From the NCBI GenBank assembly GCA_947494335.1, contig CANLUT010000007.1:1-64000 (forward strand): 64,000 bases of DNA. Reading direction: 5' to 3'. Positions 42,209 to 54,350 of the stretch are shown piece after piece. The stretch is from Oligoflexales bacterium (GTDB lineage Bacteria; Bdellovibrionota_B; Oligoflexia; Oligoflexales; RGVZ01). Both the position numbers and the translations under genes were made by a program. The notes beneath the pieces were generated by a model. It saw nothing but the letters and a program-made list of their open reading frames with translations, ran no database searches and was not told the DNA's origin. Within the stretch, counting starts at the first letter, position 1. Each line of letters starts with the position of its first letter.

Positions 42209-42659
42209 GAAGACCTCCAACCTCTGGATTGCCGGCTTCTACAGTCCACGCAACAGGCTGCGACATGCGCAACGTGTGACGAGCAACTTCAACACCCTCA
42301 GCATTTTCAGAGATCAGAGTGACATCTTTCAAACCAGTATTTCCTCTCATCAGAGAGTTGGCCCAAAGATACAACGAAGGATCCGTTACAAAATCGCGAC
42401 TGAGCTCAACGCGAGCGTGCTCGGAAGAACCTATCGACGCTCCTAAGCCGTCGATGTCCGCGACTGGACTAAACGCACCGTAATTTACGCCCTCAATCTC
42501 CACCACCATTCGTGATGCTTTGCCGGAGAAACTAGCGGGCAATCGCTGAGTCGCTGCGATTGGAACCAATAACATGGCAAGTAACAATAAGTTCGCAATT
42601 CTGACTTTGCGACTTGAAGAGGTGTCTAAATTGAATTGGCGCAAGAGGCGCACTTTCAT
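42165..42659 (-). CDS. Membrane-anchored phage tail-tube (gp19)-like protein
   Basis: 164 residues. Residues 20-37 are a hydrophobic anchor or signal. From residue 51 the sequence follows the T4 gp19-like tail-tube pattern (tail-tube and related proteins): VVEIEGVNYGAFSPVADIDG, then an ELSRD strand, PSLYLWANSLMRGNTG, VTLISENAEGVEVARHTLR, and a closing EKVIFAVQKIER, all in canonical order. The usual glycine/proline-rich loop is short. An export signal on such a domain is odd. ATG 42659 is almost touching AGGGG; GTG 42653 would be better spaced. It overlaps the lipoprotein gene by 44 nt. No other phage genes are near. Confidence 0.55.
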   Translation of the reverse strand: MKVRLLRQFNLDTSSSRKVRIANLLLLAMLLVPIAATQRLPASFSGKASRMVVEIEGVNYGAFSPVADIDGLGASIGSSEHARVELSRDFVTDPSLYLWANSLMRGNTGLKDVTLISENAEGVEVARHTLRMSQPVAWTVEAGNPEVGGLHEKVIFAVQKIERR

Positions 42660-42805
42660 CCCCTGATTGAATTCTGTTACTGATAACTGAGGTTACAAAT
42701 AAATTCTAACACCCACTATCAAAAAACACCAGATCCCCACTCAAAAAAACTTGACAGCCCATTTTTTAAACCTTCCAGGATCTTGACTGGGTTATCGACA
42801 AGATC

Positions 42806-43189
42806 TCAAGAAAGTTTAGCTATCACATCAATTTCCACGTTTACATCGCGCGGCAATCTGGCCACTTCCACCGTAGCTCTGGCCGGAAACGGTTGTGGGA
42901 AGAAGCTTCCGTAGACTTCATTGACCACCGAAAAATTATTCATGTCTTTGAGAAAAATGGTGGTTTTTACAACGTCACCAAAACCTCCACCAGCAGCCTC
43001 AAGTATGGCTTTGAGGTTTTCCAGGACTTTTTTGGTTTCGTCAGCAACTCCTGACTTAACGAGCTCGCCCGTCTTTGGATCCAAAGGGATTTGACCCGAA
43101 ACAAATAGGAGATCCCCGGCGCGAACAGCTTGGGAATAGGGACCTATAGCGGCTGGAGCATTTGCGGTTTGAATGACTTGTTTTTTCAC
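42806..43189 (-). CDS. ridA: RidA family enamine/imine deaminase
   Basis: Hydrolyses reactive 2-aminoacrylate formed by PLP enzymes. 127 residues, typical, with [19 protein letters not shown] at the start and conserved [12 protein letters not shown] (Arg of the active site) near the end. A single gene between the tail-tube-like operon and the divergent lgt. Confidence 0.95.
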   Translation of the reverse strand: MKKQVIQTANAPAAIGPYSQAVRAGDLLFVSGQIPLDPKTGELVKSGVADETKKVLENLKAILEAAGGGFGDVVKTTIFLKDMNNFSVVNEVYGSFFPQPFPARATVEVARLPRDVNVEIDVIAKLS

Positions 43190-43304
43190 GTCTCACCTCA
43201 CGGTTTTAACTTGGCACTTTGCTCAAAAAACAACGTATTTGGAGTCCATTCATAGTGACTTTAACAAAAACAAAAAACAATACATTTATTCAATAGATTC
43301 AAGG

Positions 43305-43333
43305 TTGTAATCCCGAAGGCTTGTTCCTATAAT
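43305..43333 (+). promoter_or_regulatory. Sigma70 promoter of lgt
   Basis: TTGTAA (43305-43310), exact 17-bp spacer, perfect -10 TATAAT (43328-43333), 72 bp before the lgt ATG at 43406. Confidence 0.7.
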
Positions 43334-43405
43334 AGGCAGCCAAGTGATCAACAAAAAGCTGCACTCTTTCACTAATTGGGCCAAAAAACGGGGGCTCGGC
43401 TTACT

Positions 43406-44171
43406 ATGACGTTTCCTCAAATCAATCCGGTTTTCTTCTCCATCGGTCCCTTTGAACTTCGATGGTATAGCCTAATGTACGTCATCGGGCTGCTAGCCGT
43501 TTATTTCTTCTTCAGATATGCATCTCGCAAAGGCACATTGAAATTAACGCACCAGGAAATTGAATCCGTCATGCTTGTTGGCATGATAGGCATGATTCTT
43601 GGCGCGCGATTGGTCTATGTGTTTGTCTACAACTTCGACTTCTATATTGAACGTCCCAATGAAATATTCGCCACGTGGCGTGGGGGCCTATCGTTTCATG
43701 GCGCAATCCTTGGCATCGCCATTGCCTTACTGATCTATTCAAAACAAAAAAACAAAAGCTTCTTCAACATCACTGATCACATGGTGACTATTGCCCCCGT
43801 AGGTCTCGGTTTTGGAAGAATAGGAAACTTCATTAATGGCGAACTCTGGGGGCGCGTGACCGACGCTCCTATCGGAATCATCTTTCCAGACGCAGGGCCG
43901 TCACCGAGACATCCCTCTCAGCTTTACGAGTCCATGTTTGAAGGCTGGATTCTTTTAGCCATCATGTTTCTTTTCTATAGCAGAAGGCCTCGAACTGGAG
44001 TGCTGTCTGCAGTCTTTCTGATTGGTTACTCTACGTTTCGCTTCTTTATAGAGTTCTTCCGAGAGCCTGACAAACAGCTTGGAGAAGTACTGGGTCCGTT
44101 TAGTATGGGACAGGTCCTTTGTGCGATCATGTGGGTCATCGGCGCGATGATTCTGACCTATTCCCTAAATT

Positions 44172-44197
<26 letters not shown>
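43406..44197 (+). CDS. lgt: Phosphatidylglycerol-prolipoprotein diacylglyceryl transferase
   Basis: Inner-membrane enzyme that attaches diacylglyceryl to the lipobox cysteine of prolipoproteins. 263 residues with about seven membrane helices. Diagnostic motifs: WYSLMYVIG, RGGLSFHG and GRIGNFINGELWG (the family signature), then HPSQLYE. A TTG at 43376 would lengthen it by 10 residues; ATG 43406 matches the usual N-terminus. The many lipobox proteins in this window are its likely substrates. The 3' end overlaps convergent ruvC by 26 nt. Confidence 0.96.
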
Positions 44198-46604
<2,407 letters not shown>

Positions 46605-46605
<1 letters not shown>

Positions 46606-47036
46606 TGTTTACTAATGTCAGCGTCTTCAATCTTCTTATCGCCGCCATCGGCGGAGCCTCATTTGGCATCGTCTTCAGAATTCCTTATCGCTATTTTTTG
46701 CACGTCGTTTTACTGGCGATGGTGGCAAAACTTGGCGTTGACGTCATATCTCAAAAGGCAAATGTCGGTTTTGCAACCTTCGTATCCACATTTATTGTGG
46801 GTGCTATTAGTCACGTGTTTGCACGCGCAACGGGAAAGCCAGCTCAGGCATTTTTAATACCGGGTGTGATGTTTTTGGTTCCCGGAACAAGCTTATACAA
46901 ATCATTTGCAGGAGCCATGACAGCCGACTACCAGGCTGCAATGGCACTTTTGGTCCAAGCCATCATCGTGACGGTATCTATTTCATTTGCTCTGCTACTT
47001 GCAAACTGGGTCGTACCCAGCAAAAAAACGCTTTAA
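46605..47036 (+). CDS. yjjB: YjjB-type subunit of ThrE-like exporter
   Basis: 143 residues, four to five membrane helices, DUF3815/ThrE C-terminal half: GKPAQAFLIPGVMFLVPGTSLYKSF is the characteristic segment. ATG 46605 overlaps the yjjP stop by one base (TGATG) with GGAG 9 nt upstream; ATG 46590 has no site. With yjjP it makes a split ThrE transporter. Confidence 0.87.
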
Positions 47037-47720
47037 TTAAAATCTAATTCCGTAAGAAACGCTGACCTCGCGCTCAAACGGTGACTTTTCCGGAAACTTA
47101 TATAGAAACAAGCTGTATTCGGCCAAGAAGTACATCGCTCGCCCCAATTTGACACCGGCACCGGCACCACAGGTAGGCTTGTAGGTAATAGGACTCTCAA
47201 AGCTAATTGGCTCTTGACCATCAGCTTCCTTGGAGAATAGACGCTGCGTTGCAATGACGCCAGCCTTTGCCCGCAATATGAAAATTGAAAAGCTTGGATC
47301 GATTGCAAGCACGGCTGAGGCTTTGCGCTGAGTTTCTTTAATTGTGACTTCCTTTTCTGGATCTGACGTATCCATATCCAGATCTTTTTCAAAGTCGATT
47401 TCACCATAGTCGTCAACAGCAGCACTCGTCTTTGAGGTAGTCGTTAGCTCGTTTTGTCCAACTCCAAGTTGGAATTTAAAAAGCTTTGACAAACCGACTG
47501 TTGCACGTAGGCCGTATGTCGTACGCTGTTTGATTGTTTCTGTCTCGGTGGCAGCACCAGAAGTCGAATCAGACTTGTTACTTCCTGCCTTATCCGGCTT
47601 GATCTGCTTCGTCGAACTAATGCTTACGAACGGCTCGATACTGATACGTGCGAATGCGACCGACTGCTGGAACAATAATCCAGCGCAAAGTATCCACTTG
47701 AATTGGCTAAACCTCGACAT
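47037..47720 (-). CDS. Outer-membrane beta-barrel protein
   Basis: 227 residues. A signal peptide (hydrophobic 9-23, cleavage after AFA) is followed by alternating amphipathic strands and a C-terminal Phe (VSYGIRF), the terminal signal for barrel assembly. A Ser/Thr-rich acidic loop (AGSNKSDSTSGAATETET, about 45-63) probably faces outside. A small 8-strand barrel is likely; the function is unknown. ATG 47720 has GGGAGG upstream. Its stop abuts that of yjjB. Confidence 0.75.
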   Translation of the reverse strand: MSRFSQFKWILCAGLLFQQSVAFARISIEPFVSISSTKQIKPDKAGSNKSDSTSGAATETETIKQRTTYGLRATVGLSKLFKFQLGVGQNELTTTSKTSAAVDDYGEIDFEKDLDMDTSDPEKEVTIKETQRKASAVLAIDPSFSIFILRAKAGVIATQRLFSKEADGQEPISFESPITYKPTCGAGAGVKLGRAMYFLAEYSLFLYKFPEKSPFEREVSVSYGIRF

Positions 47721-47908
47721 GATGTTGACCCTCCCGAGTTTCTGGCGAAGGGATCGGAATGATTGACTTAAAACTTAAAATTTCAAAACCGCCACGCTAA
47801 ATTAGGCATTGGTAAAACGAAAAAAAACAGCGAAAATAGGTTCATTCTTAATGGTTTAGAATTCAATTGATCAGGCCACGTGAGCCTTAGTTTGATCGGG
47901 AGTGTTTT

Positions 47909-48364
47909 ATGACTGCGACCGCCCAAGGCGCTTCACCCGCTATTATCACTTGTTCACATCTTGTCGTAACGTCGAAACACGTGCCGACTATGACGAAGTT
48001 TATGGAAACTTTTTTTGAGGTAAAACCTCACTATGCAAATCGACAATTTGCCGATTTTGTCCTACCTAGCGGATTTCGAATTGCATTCTTTGCCGCGATT
48101 GGCAAGACCGTGGAATATTTCTCCGCTGATGGAGAGCGACACTTTACATCCATTGGAGTCACAACAAAAAACATCGATCAGCTCTATGAAAAAAGCCAAG
48201 CCAAAGAGTTTTTAGACCTTGGAGTTCGGGTTAGTGGACCACCGAAAGAACATCCTTGGGGAGAAAAAAGTTTTTTAATGATGGACCCTGATGGTAACCG
48301 CTGGGAGATCACAGAATCGCCAAGCGAATCAGGGATGCTGGTCAACAAAGACTTTGAGCCATAA
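47909..48364 (+). CDS. VOC-superfamily (glyoxalase-like) protein
   Basis: 151 residues forming the beta-alpha-beta-beta-beta fold of vicinal-oxygen-chelate proteins: N-terminal CSHLVVTSKHVPTMTKFMETFF and the closing SFLMMDPDGNRWEITES. Such proteins are metal-dependent dioxygenases, lyases or resistance proteins; the substrate cannot be told. GGGAG 8 nt before ATG 47909. Ended by a strong terminator. Confidence 0.8.
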   Translation: MTATAQGASPAIITCSHLVVTSKHVPTMTKFMETFFEVKPHYANRQFADFVLPSGFRIAFFAAIGKTVEYFSADGERHFTSIGVTTKNIDQLYEKSQAKEFLDLGVRVSGPPKEHPWGEKSFLMMDPDGNRWEITESPSESGMLVNKDFEP

Positions 48365-48392
48365 AAAAGGAGTCCCCGTGGGGACTCCTTTT
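48365..48392. terminator. Bidirectional intrinsic terminator
   Basis: AAAAGGAGTCCC-cgtg-GGGACTCCTTTT: 12-bp stem with A/T runs on both sides, between the convergent VOC and aldehyde dehydrogenase genes. It serves both. Confidence 0.9.
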
Positions 48393-48412
48393 GTTCAAAC
48401 ATCAGAGAAAAC

Positions 48413-49951
48413 TCAAATATCAAACTTGATGCCCTGCGCAAGCGGCAGTTGCGTTGAATAATTGATGGTGTTGGTTTGACGACGCATGTAGGCCTTCCAC
48501 GAATCAGAACCAGACTCACGTCCGCCGCCTGTTTCCTTTTCGCCACCAAAAGCTCCGCCAATTTCTGCACCGGACGTACCAATGTTGACGTTCGCAATAC
48601 CACAATCAGATCCAGCTGCTGACAAAAAGGCTTCTGCTTGGCGCAAGCTATCCGTAAATATCGCCGAACTTAGACCCTGCTTCACATCGTTTTGCATGTG
48701 AATCGCATCATCGACACTGCCGCTGTATTTCATGAGGTAAAGAATCGGAGCAAATGTCTCTTCTTGGACAACTGACATTGAGTTCTTGGCCTCGACTATC
48801 GCGGGCTTCACGTAGCAACCAGATTCAAAACCATCTAGTACTTCGCCTCCGAAGATGACCTTGCCGCCCTCCGCTTTTGCCTGAGTGAGAGCTTTTTGCA
48901 TCATTGTGACAGCACCTTTATCGATCAACGGTCCTACATGATTTTTCTCATCTAATGGCGACCCAATCCTCAAACCCGCATAAGCCTTCAAAAGCATTTC
49001 TTTAACTTTGTCATACATCGATTCATGAACGATCAGACGGCGAGTCGTAGTGCAACGCTGACCGCAGGTACCAACGGCACCGAAAACAATACCAGGCGCA
49101 GCAAGCTGAAGATTGGCGTTTTCAGTCAAGATGATCGCATTGTTTCCACCTAGCTCGAGAAGGGAACGTCCTAGGCGTTTGCCAACAACCTCTGCCACAC
49201 GCTTACCCATGCGACACGATCCGGTGGCTGATACCAATGGCACGCGTTCGTCAGCAAGCATTGGCTCACCAACTTCTGCGACATCTCCAACAATCATCGC
49301 CAATGTGCCTTCAGGAACATTGTTCGCAATCAGCACATCTTTAATGATGTTGAAGCAGGCGACTGCCGACAGAGGAGTTTTTTCACTTGGTTTCCAAATG
49401 GAAACATCACCGCACACCATGGCGATGAAGCTGTTCCAGGACCATACAGCCACTGGGAAATTGAACGCTGAAATAATTCCCACAACTCCCAATGGATGCC
49501 ATTGCTCATACATTCGGTGCGAAGGGCGCTCGGAGTGCATTGTCAATCCATAGAGTTGACGCGCGAGACCAACAGCGAAATCTGCGATATCGATCATCTC
49601 CTGAACTTCACCCAAGCCCTCTTGAAGAGATTTTCCCATTTCATAGCTGACGAGTTTACCAAGGGGCTCTTTGAATTCGCGTAGCTTCATTCCGATTTGA
49701 CGCACAACTTCACCCCGTTTGGGGGCTGGCACCTTGCGCCATTCAGCAAAAGCCGATTGCGAAAGCTTTACCAAAGAATCGTAATCAGACTTGGAGGCCT
49801 TAAAGACCTTACCAATCAACTTACCGTCAACAGGACTATAACTTTCAAAGGCTCCTTTATTGCGTGAGCCAGATGCTTTGTTGCCCGTATGAATGGCATC
49901 CACGTCACCGCGAATCCCAAGCTGATCCAAAAAATCCATAGATATTGTCAT
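48413..49951 (-). CDS. ALDH7-type aldehyde dehydrogenase
   Basis: 512 residues, NAD-dependent. Active-site Cys in GTCGQRCTTTRR and Glu in LLELGGNN, cofactor loop NFPVAVW. The C-terminus GAEIGGAFGGEKETGGGRESG and YMRRQTNTINYS is diagnostic for the ALDH7A1 (antiquitin, alpha-aminoadipic semialdehyde dehydrogenase) branch, suggesting lysine catabolism or osmolyte or aldehyde detoxification. No saccharopine or pipecolate genes nearby. ATG 49951 has GGGGG 6 nt upstream. Confidence 0.9.
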   Translation of the reverse strand: MTISMDFLDQLGIRGDVDAIHTGNKASGSRNKGAFESYSPVDGKLIGKVFKASKSDYDSLVKLSQSAFAEWRKVPAPKRGEVVRQIGMKLREFKEPLGKLVSYEMGKSLQEGLGEVQEMIDIADFAVGLARQLYGLTMHSERPSHRMYEQWHPLGVVGIISAFNFPVAVWSWNSFIAMVCGDVSIWKPSEKTPLSAVACFNIIKDVLIANNVPEGTLAMIVGDVAEVGEPMLADERVPLVSATGSCRMGKRVAEVVGKRLGRSLLELGGNNAIILTENANLQLAAPGIVFGAVGTCGQRCTTTRRLIVHESMYDKVKEMLLKAYAGLRIGSPLDEKNHVGPLIDKGAVTMMQKALTQAKAEGGKVIFGGEVLDGFESGCYVKPAIVEAKNSMSVVQEETFAPILYLMKYSGSVDDAIHMQNDVKQGLSSAIFTDSLRQAEAFLSAAGSDCGIANVNIGTSGAEIGGAFGGEKETGGGRESGSDSWKAYMRRQTNTINYSTQLPLAQGIKFDI

Positions 49952-50096
49952 TACAAACCCCCGGGGATTGTCACAAAAAGTTTCGAGGCGGCAGTCTATC
50001 CCTAAATTCCCTTCTATTTCTACAAACTTCCCGATATCATCTGTGTTTTCAGGACTATTTCCACCTTATCTCTTGTTCCGGAGCCTTAGTTCGACC

Positions 50097-51326
50097 ATGT
50101 CAGCCGCATCCCTCATCGCTAAGCGTTATCTGGTCGCCTCTCGAGGTAGCCGATTTCTACGCTGGATGACGGGTCTATCCATTGCCGGAATCAGCATTGG
50201 CATTGCAGCGATGATCGTCGTTCTTTCGGTTATCAATGGATTTGAATCACAACTTCGTGAACGATTTTTGGCTGCAAATGCCCACATTTTGGCCTTTCAA
50301 TTCCCCGCAGGCGTCGAAGACATCGAAACTTGGAGCAAGCAAATTGCAGAAGACTTTGGTAGCGAGATCAAGGGAATGAGTCCATTCGTGCATTCGGAAA
50401 CCATGGCCACCAAAGATGGACTGATGCACAACATTTTGATTCGAGGTATTCATCCGAGCAAACGCAAAGAAGCTCAGGACTTGACCCCGCTCATCCGTCC
50501 TGCAGGAGCTATGGACGAACTACAGAAAAGCTTTGAGGCGCCTGACAAGTATCCAGCGCCCAAACCAATTATTGTTGGCAGTGGTCTGCTGTCCATTCTT
50601 CAAGCTGAAATTGGCGGTAACATCAAACTTGTTGCTCCGGAGTCATCGTCCATTGGAGAGCTTCGCGAGTACAAAGTTGTCGGCGTGTATGACTCTGGCC
50701 TCAAGCACTACGATAATCGAATTGGCATCATGGCGATCAACGATAGCCAGGAATTCTTTAAAATGAAAAAGAGGGTTCACGGCCTGGAAATCGGATTGAA
50801 AAATCCTCGTGAGTCAAAGTCTATTGCATTGCAGATGAGTCGAAAATACTCGCTCACGATCAAAGAGTGGCAATCATTTAATAAGCAAATGTTTGAATCT
50901 CTGCAAATGGAGCGGGCCGTTATTGCGCTGATTGTCGCCCTAGTCGCGATTGTTGCCAGCTTTAATATTTTGACAACACTTCTCATCACCGTAACTCAGA
51001 AACAAAAGTCTATTTCAGTTCTAAAAGCCCTGGGCGCCTCCAATTGGCAAATTCAACGAATTTTTCTGCTTCAAAGTTTTCTCATTGGAACCCTTGGCGC
51101 TGCTGTGGGAATGGTTTTCGCACTGGGAATCAGTAAAGTACTTGAGACTTTTAAAATCGTGGATTTGCCGGATCTCTACCTTCTCGCCCGACTGCCTGTG
51201 ACTTATGACCCTATGGTCTATATCTCCATGGCTGCGGCGGGCTGCCTAATTTGTGTGCTGGCTGGTGCCTATCCAGCGTGGGCAGCCAGTAGGGTTAATA
51301 TAGTAGATGGTTTCAGAGGACGTTGA
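50097..51326 (+). CDS. LolC/E-family lipoprotein-releasing ABC permease
   Basis: 409 residues with four membrane helices and a large periplasmic domain between the first and second (about 50-275): LIAKRYLVASRGSRF at the start, GISIGIAAMIVVLSVINGFE, and the MacB/FtsX-like C-terminal core ILTTLLITVTQKQKSISVLKALGASN. The LolCDE complex extracts lipoproteins from the inner membrane. The LolD ATPase and second permease are not adjacent. ATG 50097 matches the usual N-terminus; a longer frame from 49968 is unlikely. Confidence 0.88.
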   Translation: MSAASLIAKRYLVASRGSRFLRWMTGLSIAGISIGIAAMIVVLSVINGFESQLRERFLAANAHILAFQFPAGVEDIETWSKQIAEDFGSEIKGMSPFVHSETMATKDGLMHNILIRGIHPSKRKEAQDLTPLIRPAGAMDELQKSFEAPDKYPAPKPIIVGSGLLSILQAEIGGNIKLVAPESSSIGELREYKVVGVYDSGLKHYDNRIGIMAINDSQEFFKMKKRVHGLEIGLKNPRESKSIALQMSRKYSLTIKEWQSFNKQMFESLQMERAVIALIVALVAIVASFNILTTLLITVTQKQKSISVLKALGASNWQIQRIFLLQSFLIGTLGAAVGMVFALGISKVLETFKIVDLPDLYLLARLPVTYDPMVYISMAAAGCLICVLAGAYPAWAASRVNIVDGFRGR

Positions 51327-51455
51327 GTGGCGCGGGTTTCGCGTAAGCCTCTGAAATTTATATTTAATTGAAACAATAAACTATGCTAGGCTTACCAGTG
51401 GCCCTGGGTTCATGAGGAATGCTGGCCAAAAGTCCACACGTGATGAGTTTAGACC

Positions 51456-52247
51456 TTGGCAAAGTATAAGAAAAAAAAATCACCTGTTGAAACCAAAACT
51501 CAGGCTCCGAAGACTTCCTCTGCGCCAAAAACCGCACCGCTTCAGATTTCTGCACCTAATATCCAAGACGACAAAAAGCTCAAAAAACTCGCCGCGGGAT
51601 CATTGAAGCTTCAATTCGCAGGTGATCTTATTCTCGTAAAGAATCCTCAGAAGTCCCTTAGTGGGCTGTTTAAGCGCTATGCGGCTCTATTTGAAGCTTT
51701 AGCCAACCTACCCAAAGACCAGCGCGGTCTCGCGTACAAGATCATGACCGGGCTTATGCTGACGAGTCACGCAAAGAAATCTACAAATAGCGATGAAAAA
51801 CGGCGACTGTTCGAAATGAAAAATCAGCTATTCTTAGCTATTGCTAACGATCGCGCCTTGAGACGCCAGGTTGAATTCAAATATCTTGTTAGCAAGAACT
51901 TCCGCGTCAGCCAGTATTGTCAGACCTGTCAAAAGTCAAACTCGGAACTTGGTCTTGATCGTCACAAATGGAAATACTGCAAGGCTTGTGACGTCGATCA
52001 TAATTTCTATAACTTGCTTTCGTTGGAAGCGAGATTCCCTCAAGGTTTTGCGAGAATTTTTATCTCAAACGATCAACTTCCGAAAATAGAACACTTTAAA
52101 ATGCCAAGAAAGATCAAAGCCGACCTTCTAAAAGAAGAAGCCATGATTGATCAGTTTCACTACAACACCAGAAATTTGGATGCCATCGATCTGGAGTCCA
52201 TTACAAAACTCCACGATAGACTCGTGATAAAAGGCGCGACGCCCTAA
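51456..52247 (+). CDS. Zinc-ribbon protein of unknown function
   Basis: 263 residues. The first about 40 residues are Lys/Pro/Thr-rich and disordered; a helical middle region follows. Cys155, Cys158, Cys175 and Cys178 (YCQTCQ ... YCKACD) form a four-cysteine zinc ribbon with a 16-residue loop. The start is a TTG (51456), forced by an in-frame stop at 51450. Function unknown; the basic tail and zinc ribbon would suit nucleic-acid binding. Upstream weak ribosome-binding site. A gap of 129 bp separates it from the permease gene. Confidence 0.55.
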   Translation: MAKYKKKKSPVETKTQAPKTSSAPKTAPLQISAPNIQDDKKLKKLAAGSLKLQFAGDLILVKNPQKSLSGLFKRYAALFEALANLPKDQRGLAYKIMTGLMLTSHAKKSTNSDEKRRLFEMKNQLFLAIANDRALRRQVEFKYLVSKNFRVSQYCQTCQKSNSELGLDRHKWKYCKACDVDHNFYNLLSLEARFPQGFARIFISNDQLPKIEHFKMPRKIKADLLKEEAMIDQFHYNTRNLDAIDLESITKLHDRLVIKGATP

Positions 52248-52286
52248 ATTATTCTTAACTCTCAACATCAATTTAAGTCTAGACGA

Positions 52287-53387
52287 TCAGTCTTGACTGA
52301 AGATTCTATGGAAGAAACCACCTGACGTATTAATGGTTGTCTCTTCCTTGGAAATTTCGGCGTATTTTTGCAAAAGCTCTTTTTGTTCTTTGCTGAGTTT
52401 TTTCGGAACCACAACACGCAACTGAATGTGCATATCGCCACGACCAACACCTTTTAAGTGAGGCACTCCCGCGCCGGCCAGAGTCACGCGATCACCGGAT
52501 TGCGAGCCTGCGGGAATCGAAATATCGGATTCACCATCCAGTGTTTTGATTTTAAGATCGCAACCCAGAGATGCTTGAGCAATACCAATCGGCTGCTCAA
52601 CGATCAAATCAAGACCATCACGAACAAAACGCTCGCTCTCTTTTACATGGAGAACAACGTATAAGTCACCGTTCGGTCCACCGGCCGGTCCTGGTTCTCC
52701 CTCTCCTGACAGGCGAAGTCGCACACCTGAATCAACTCCAGCAGGGACCTTTACAGTCAGTGTACGCTTTTTGTTGACCCGCCCCTGACCACGGCAGTCG
52801 TCACACGGTTTCTCAACAATTGTTCCTTCACCACCACACGCGTGACAGGTCGTTCGAATGGCAAAAAAACCTTGGGTACGATTAACCTGACCTTGACCAC
52901 CACAAGTACGGCAAGTGATTCTGCCACTTCCTTTTTTCGCACCGGATCCATCACAGGTTTCACAACGGATCGGGCGCTCTAGCTCAACCTGACGCTCAAC
53001 TCCGAAAACGGCCTCTTCAAACTCAATGGCCATATCATATCGCAGGTCCGCTCCACGTCGAACGCGTCCTCGACCCTGACCAGCTCCGGTGAATCCAAAG
53101 AAATCCTCAAAAATGGATCCAAAACTTGAAAAGATATCATTTACATCTTGAAAACCTTGGCTTCCGACACCTTGATGACCAAAACGATCATATCGAGCGC
53201 GTTTATCCGAATCCGAGAGGACTTCGTAAGCTTCGCTGGCTTCTTTAAATTTTTCCTCGGCAGCTTTGTCGTCGGGATTTCTGTCAGGATGATATTTTAG
53301 AGCAAGCTTGCGGTAAGCTGCCTTAATGTCACTTGCGCTTGCACTGTTGGCAACGCCCAAAACTTCATAATAATCACGCTTGGCCAT
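52287..53387 (-). CDS. dnaJ: Chaperone protein DnaJ
   Basis: Hsp40 co-chaperone of DnaK. 366 residues: J domain with YHPDRN, Gly/Phe region, four CxxCxGxG zinc repeats ([32 protein letters not shown]) and the substrate-binding C-terminal domains. dnaK and grpE are not adjacent. It lies 56 nt downstream of panB in the same direction. Confidence 0.97.
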   Translation of the reverse strand: MAKRDYYEVLGVANSASASDIKAAYRKLALKYHPDRNPDDKAAEEKFKEASEAYEVLSDSDKRARYDRFGHQGVGSQGFQDVNDIFSSFGSIFEDFFGFTGAGQGRGRVRRGADLRYDMAIEFEEAVFGVERQVELERPIRCETCDGSGAKKGSGRITCRTCGGQGQVNRTQGFFAIRTTCHACGGEGTIVEKPCDDCRGQGRVNKKRTLTVKVPAGVDSGVRLRLSGEGEPGPAGGPNGDLYVVLHVKESERFVRDGLDLIVEQPIGIAQASLGCDLKIKTLDGESDISIPAGSQSGDRVTLAGAGVPHLKGVGRGDMHIQLRVVVPKKLSKEQKELLQKYAEISKEETTINTSGGFFHRIFSQD

Positions 53388-53443
53388 GAGCCCCGTTTCC
53401 TCAAAATAGTCAAAATCCCTAAGCCCGCAGACTCTATAACAGT

Positions 53444-54265
53444 TTAGGAACCAAAGCTATGTTCCGCTGCGGGAAACTTCTTAGATTTAACGTCTTTATT
53501 GAAACTGACAAGGGCATCCCCAACGATTTTATTTAAGTCTGCATATTTCTTTAGAAATTTTGGTTTAAATGACTCATCGAAACCCAAAAGATCCTGAAGT
53601 ACGAGCACCTGCCCATCACAGCCAGCCCCCGCACCAATACCGATCGTAGGAATGGAGAGCGATTTAGATACAGACGCTCCGAGGGCAGCCGGGATCATCT
53701 CCAGCACCAAGCAAAAGACTCCGGCATCTTGCAACGCTTTGGCATCCGCTAAAAGTTTTTTCTGGGCCGCCTTTTCCTTTGCCTGAACCTTGTAACCGCT
53801 TAACGCATGAACACTTTGCGGCGTTAACCCTAAATGACCGATCACAGGAATGCCATTAGCGACAAGCGCTTCGATCTGAGGGCAAATCACCTCTCCACCT
53901 TCAAGCTTGACAGCATGAGCTCCACCTTTTTGAACGAGCTTTGCAGCATTTCTAAGTGCGTCGTCCTTCGTCGCGTAAGTCATAAACGGCATATCTGTAC
54001 CCACGAAAGGACGTCGAACCACGCGAGTGACTGCAGCTGTGTGATGCACCATGTCATCGATTGTTACAGGAATCGTGGAATCATGACCCAGCATGACGTT
54101 GCCAAGACTATCGCCAACGAGAACCATATCAATGGGAGACGCCTCCACAATTCGGCCAAAGGCCGAGTCATAGCACGTCACCATGGAAATCGGCTCACCC
54201 GCATCTTTCTTAGCCTGAATAGCCGCAACAGTGATCGGCTGAACTTTACTTGCTGCATGACTCAT
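53444..54265 (-). CDS. panB: 3-methyl-2-oxobutanoate hydroxymethyltransferase
   Basis: First step of pantothenate synthesis: transfers a hydroxymethyl from methylene-tetrahydrofolate to 2-oxoisovalerate. 273 residues; metal ligands and substrate contacts in [18 protein letters not shown]-type and KLEGG segments (HAVKLEGG), [13 protein letters not shown], and [11 protein letters not shown] 54265 has GGAGG at 8 nt; a TTG at 54280 is unlikely. Adjacent panC is absent. Confidence 0.96.
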   Translation of the reverse strand: MSHAASKVQPITVAAIQAKKDAGEPISMVTCYDSAFGRIVEASPIDMVLVGDSLGNVMLGHDSTIPVTIDDMVHHTAAVTRVVRRPFVGTDMPFMTYATKDDALRNAAKLVQKGGAHAVKLEGGEVICPQIEALVANGIPVIGHLGLTPQSVHALSGYKVQAKEKAAQKKLLADAKALQDAGVFCLVLEMIPAALGASVSKSLSIPTIGIGAGAGCDGQVLVLQDLLGFDESFKPKFLKKYADLNKIVGDALVSFNKDVKSKKFPAAEHSFGS

Positions 54266-54350
54266 AGTGACGCCCTCCAAAGGACTCCCGTATACTAGGG
54301 AAAGTATTCATATTACAATAAAAACTCTCCAATTCGGAGCTAACTTCATC

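Noticed and set aside
40628-42659. Prophage remnant because of the tail-tube-like protein
   Set aside because: Neighbours are housekeeping genes, there are no integrase, capsid or tail genes, no att-like repeats, and base composition is unchanged.
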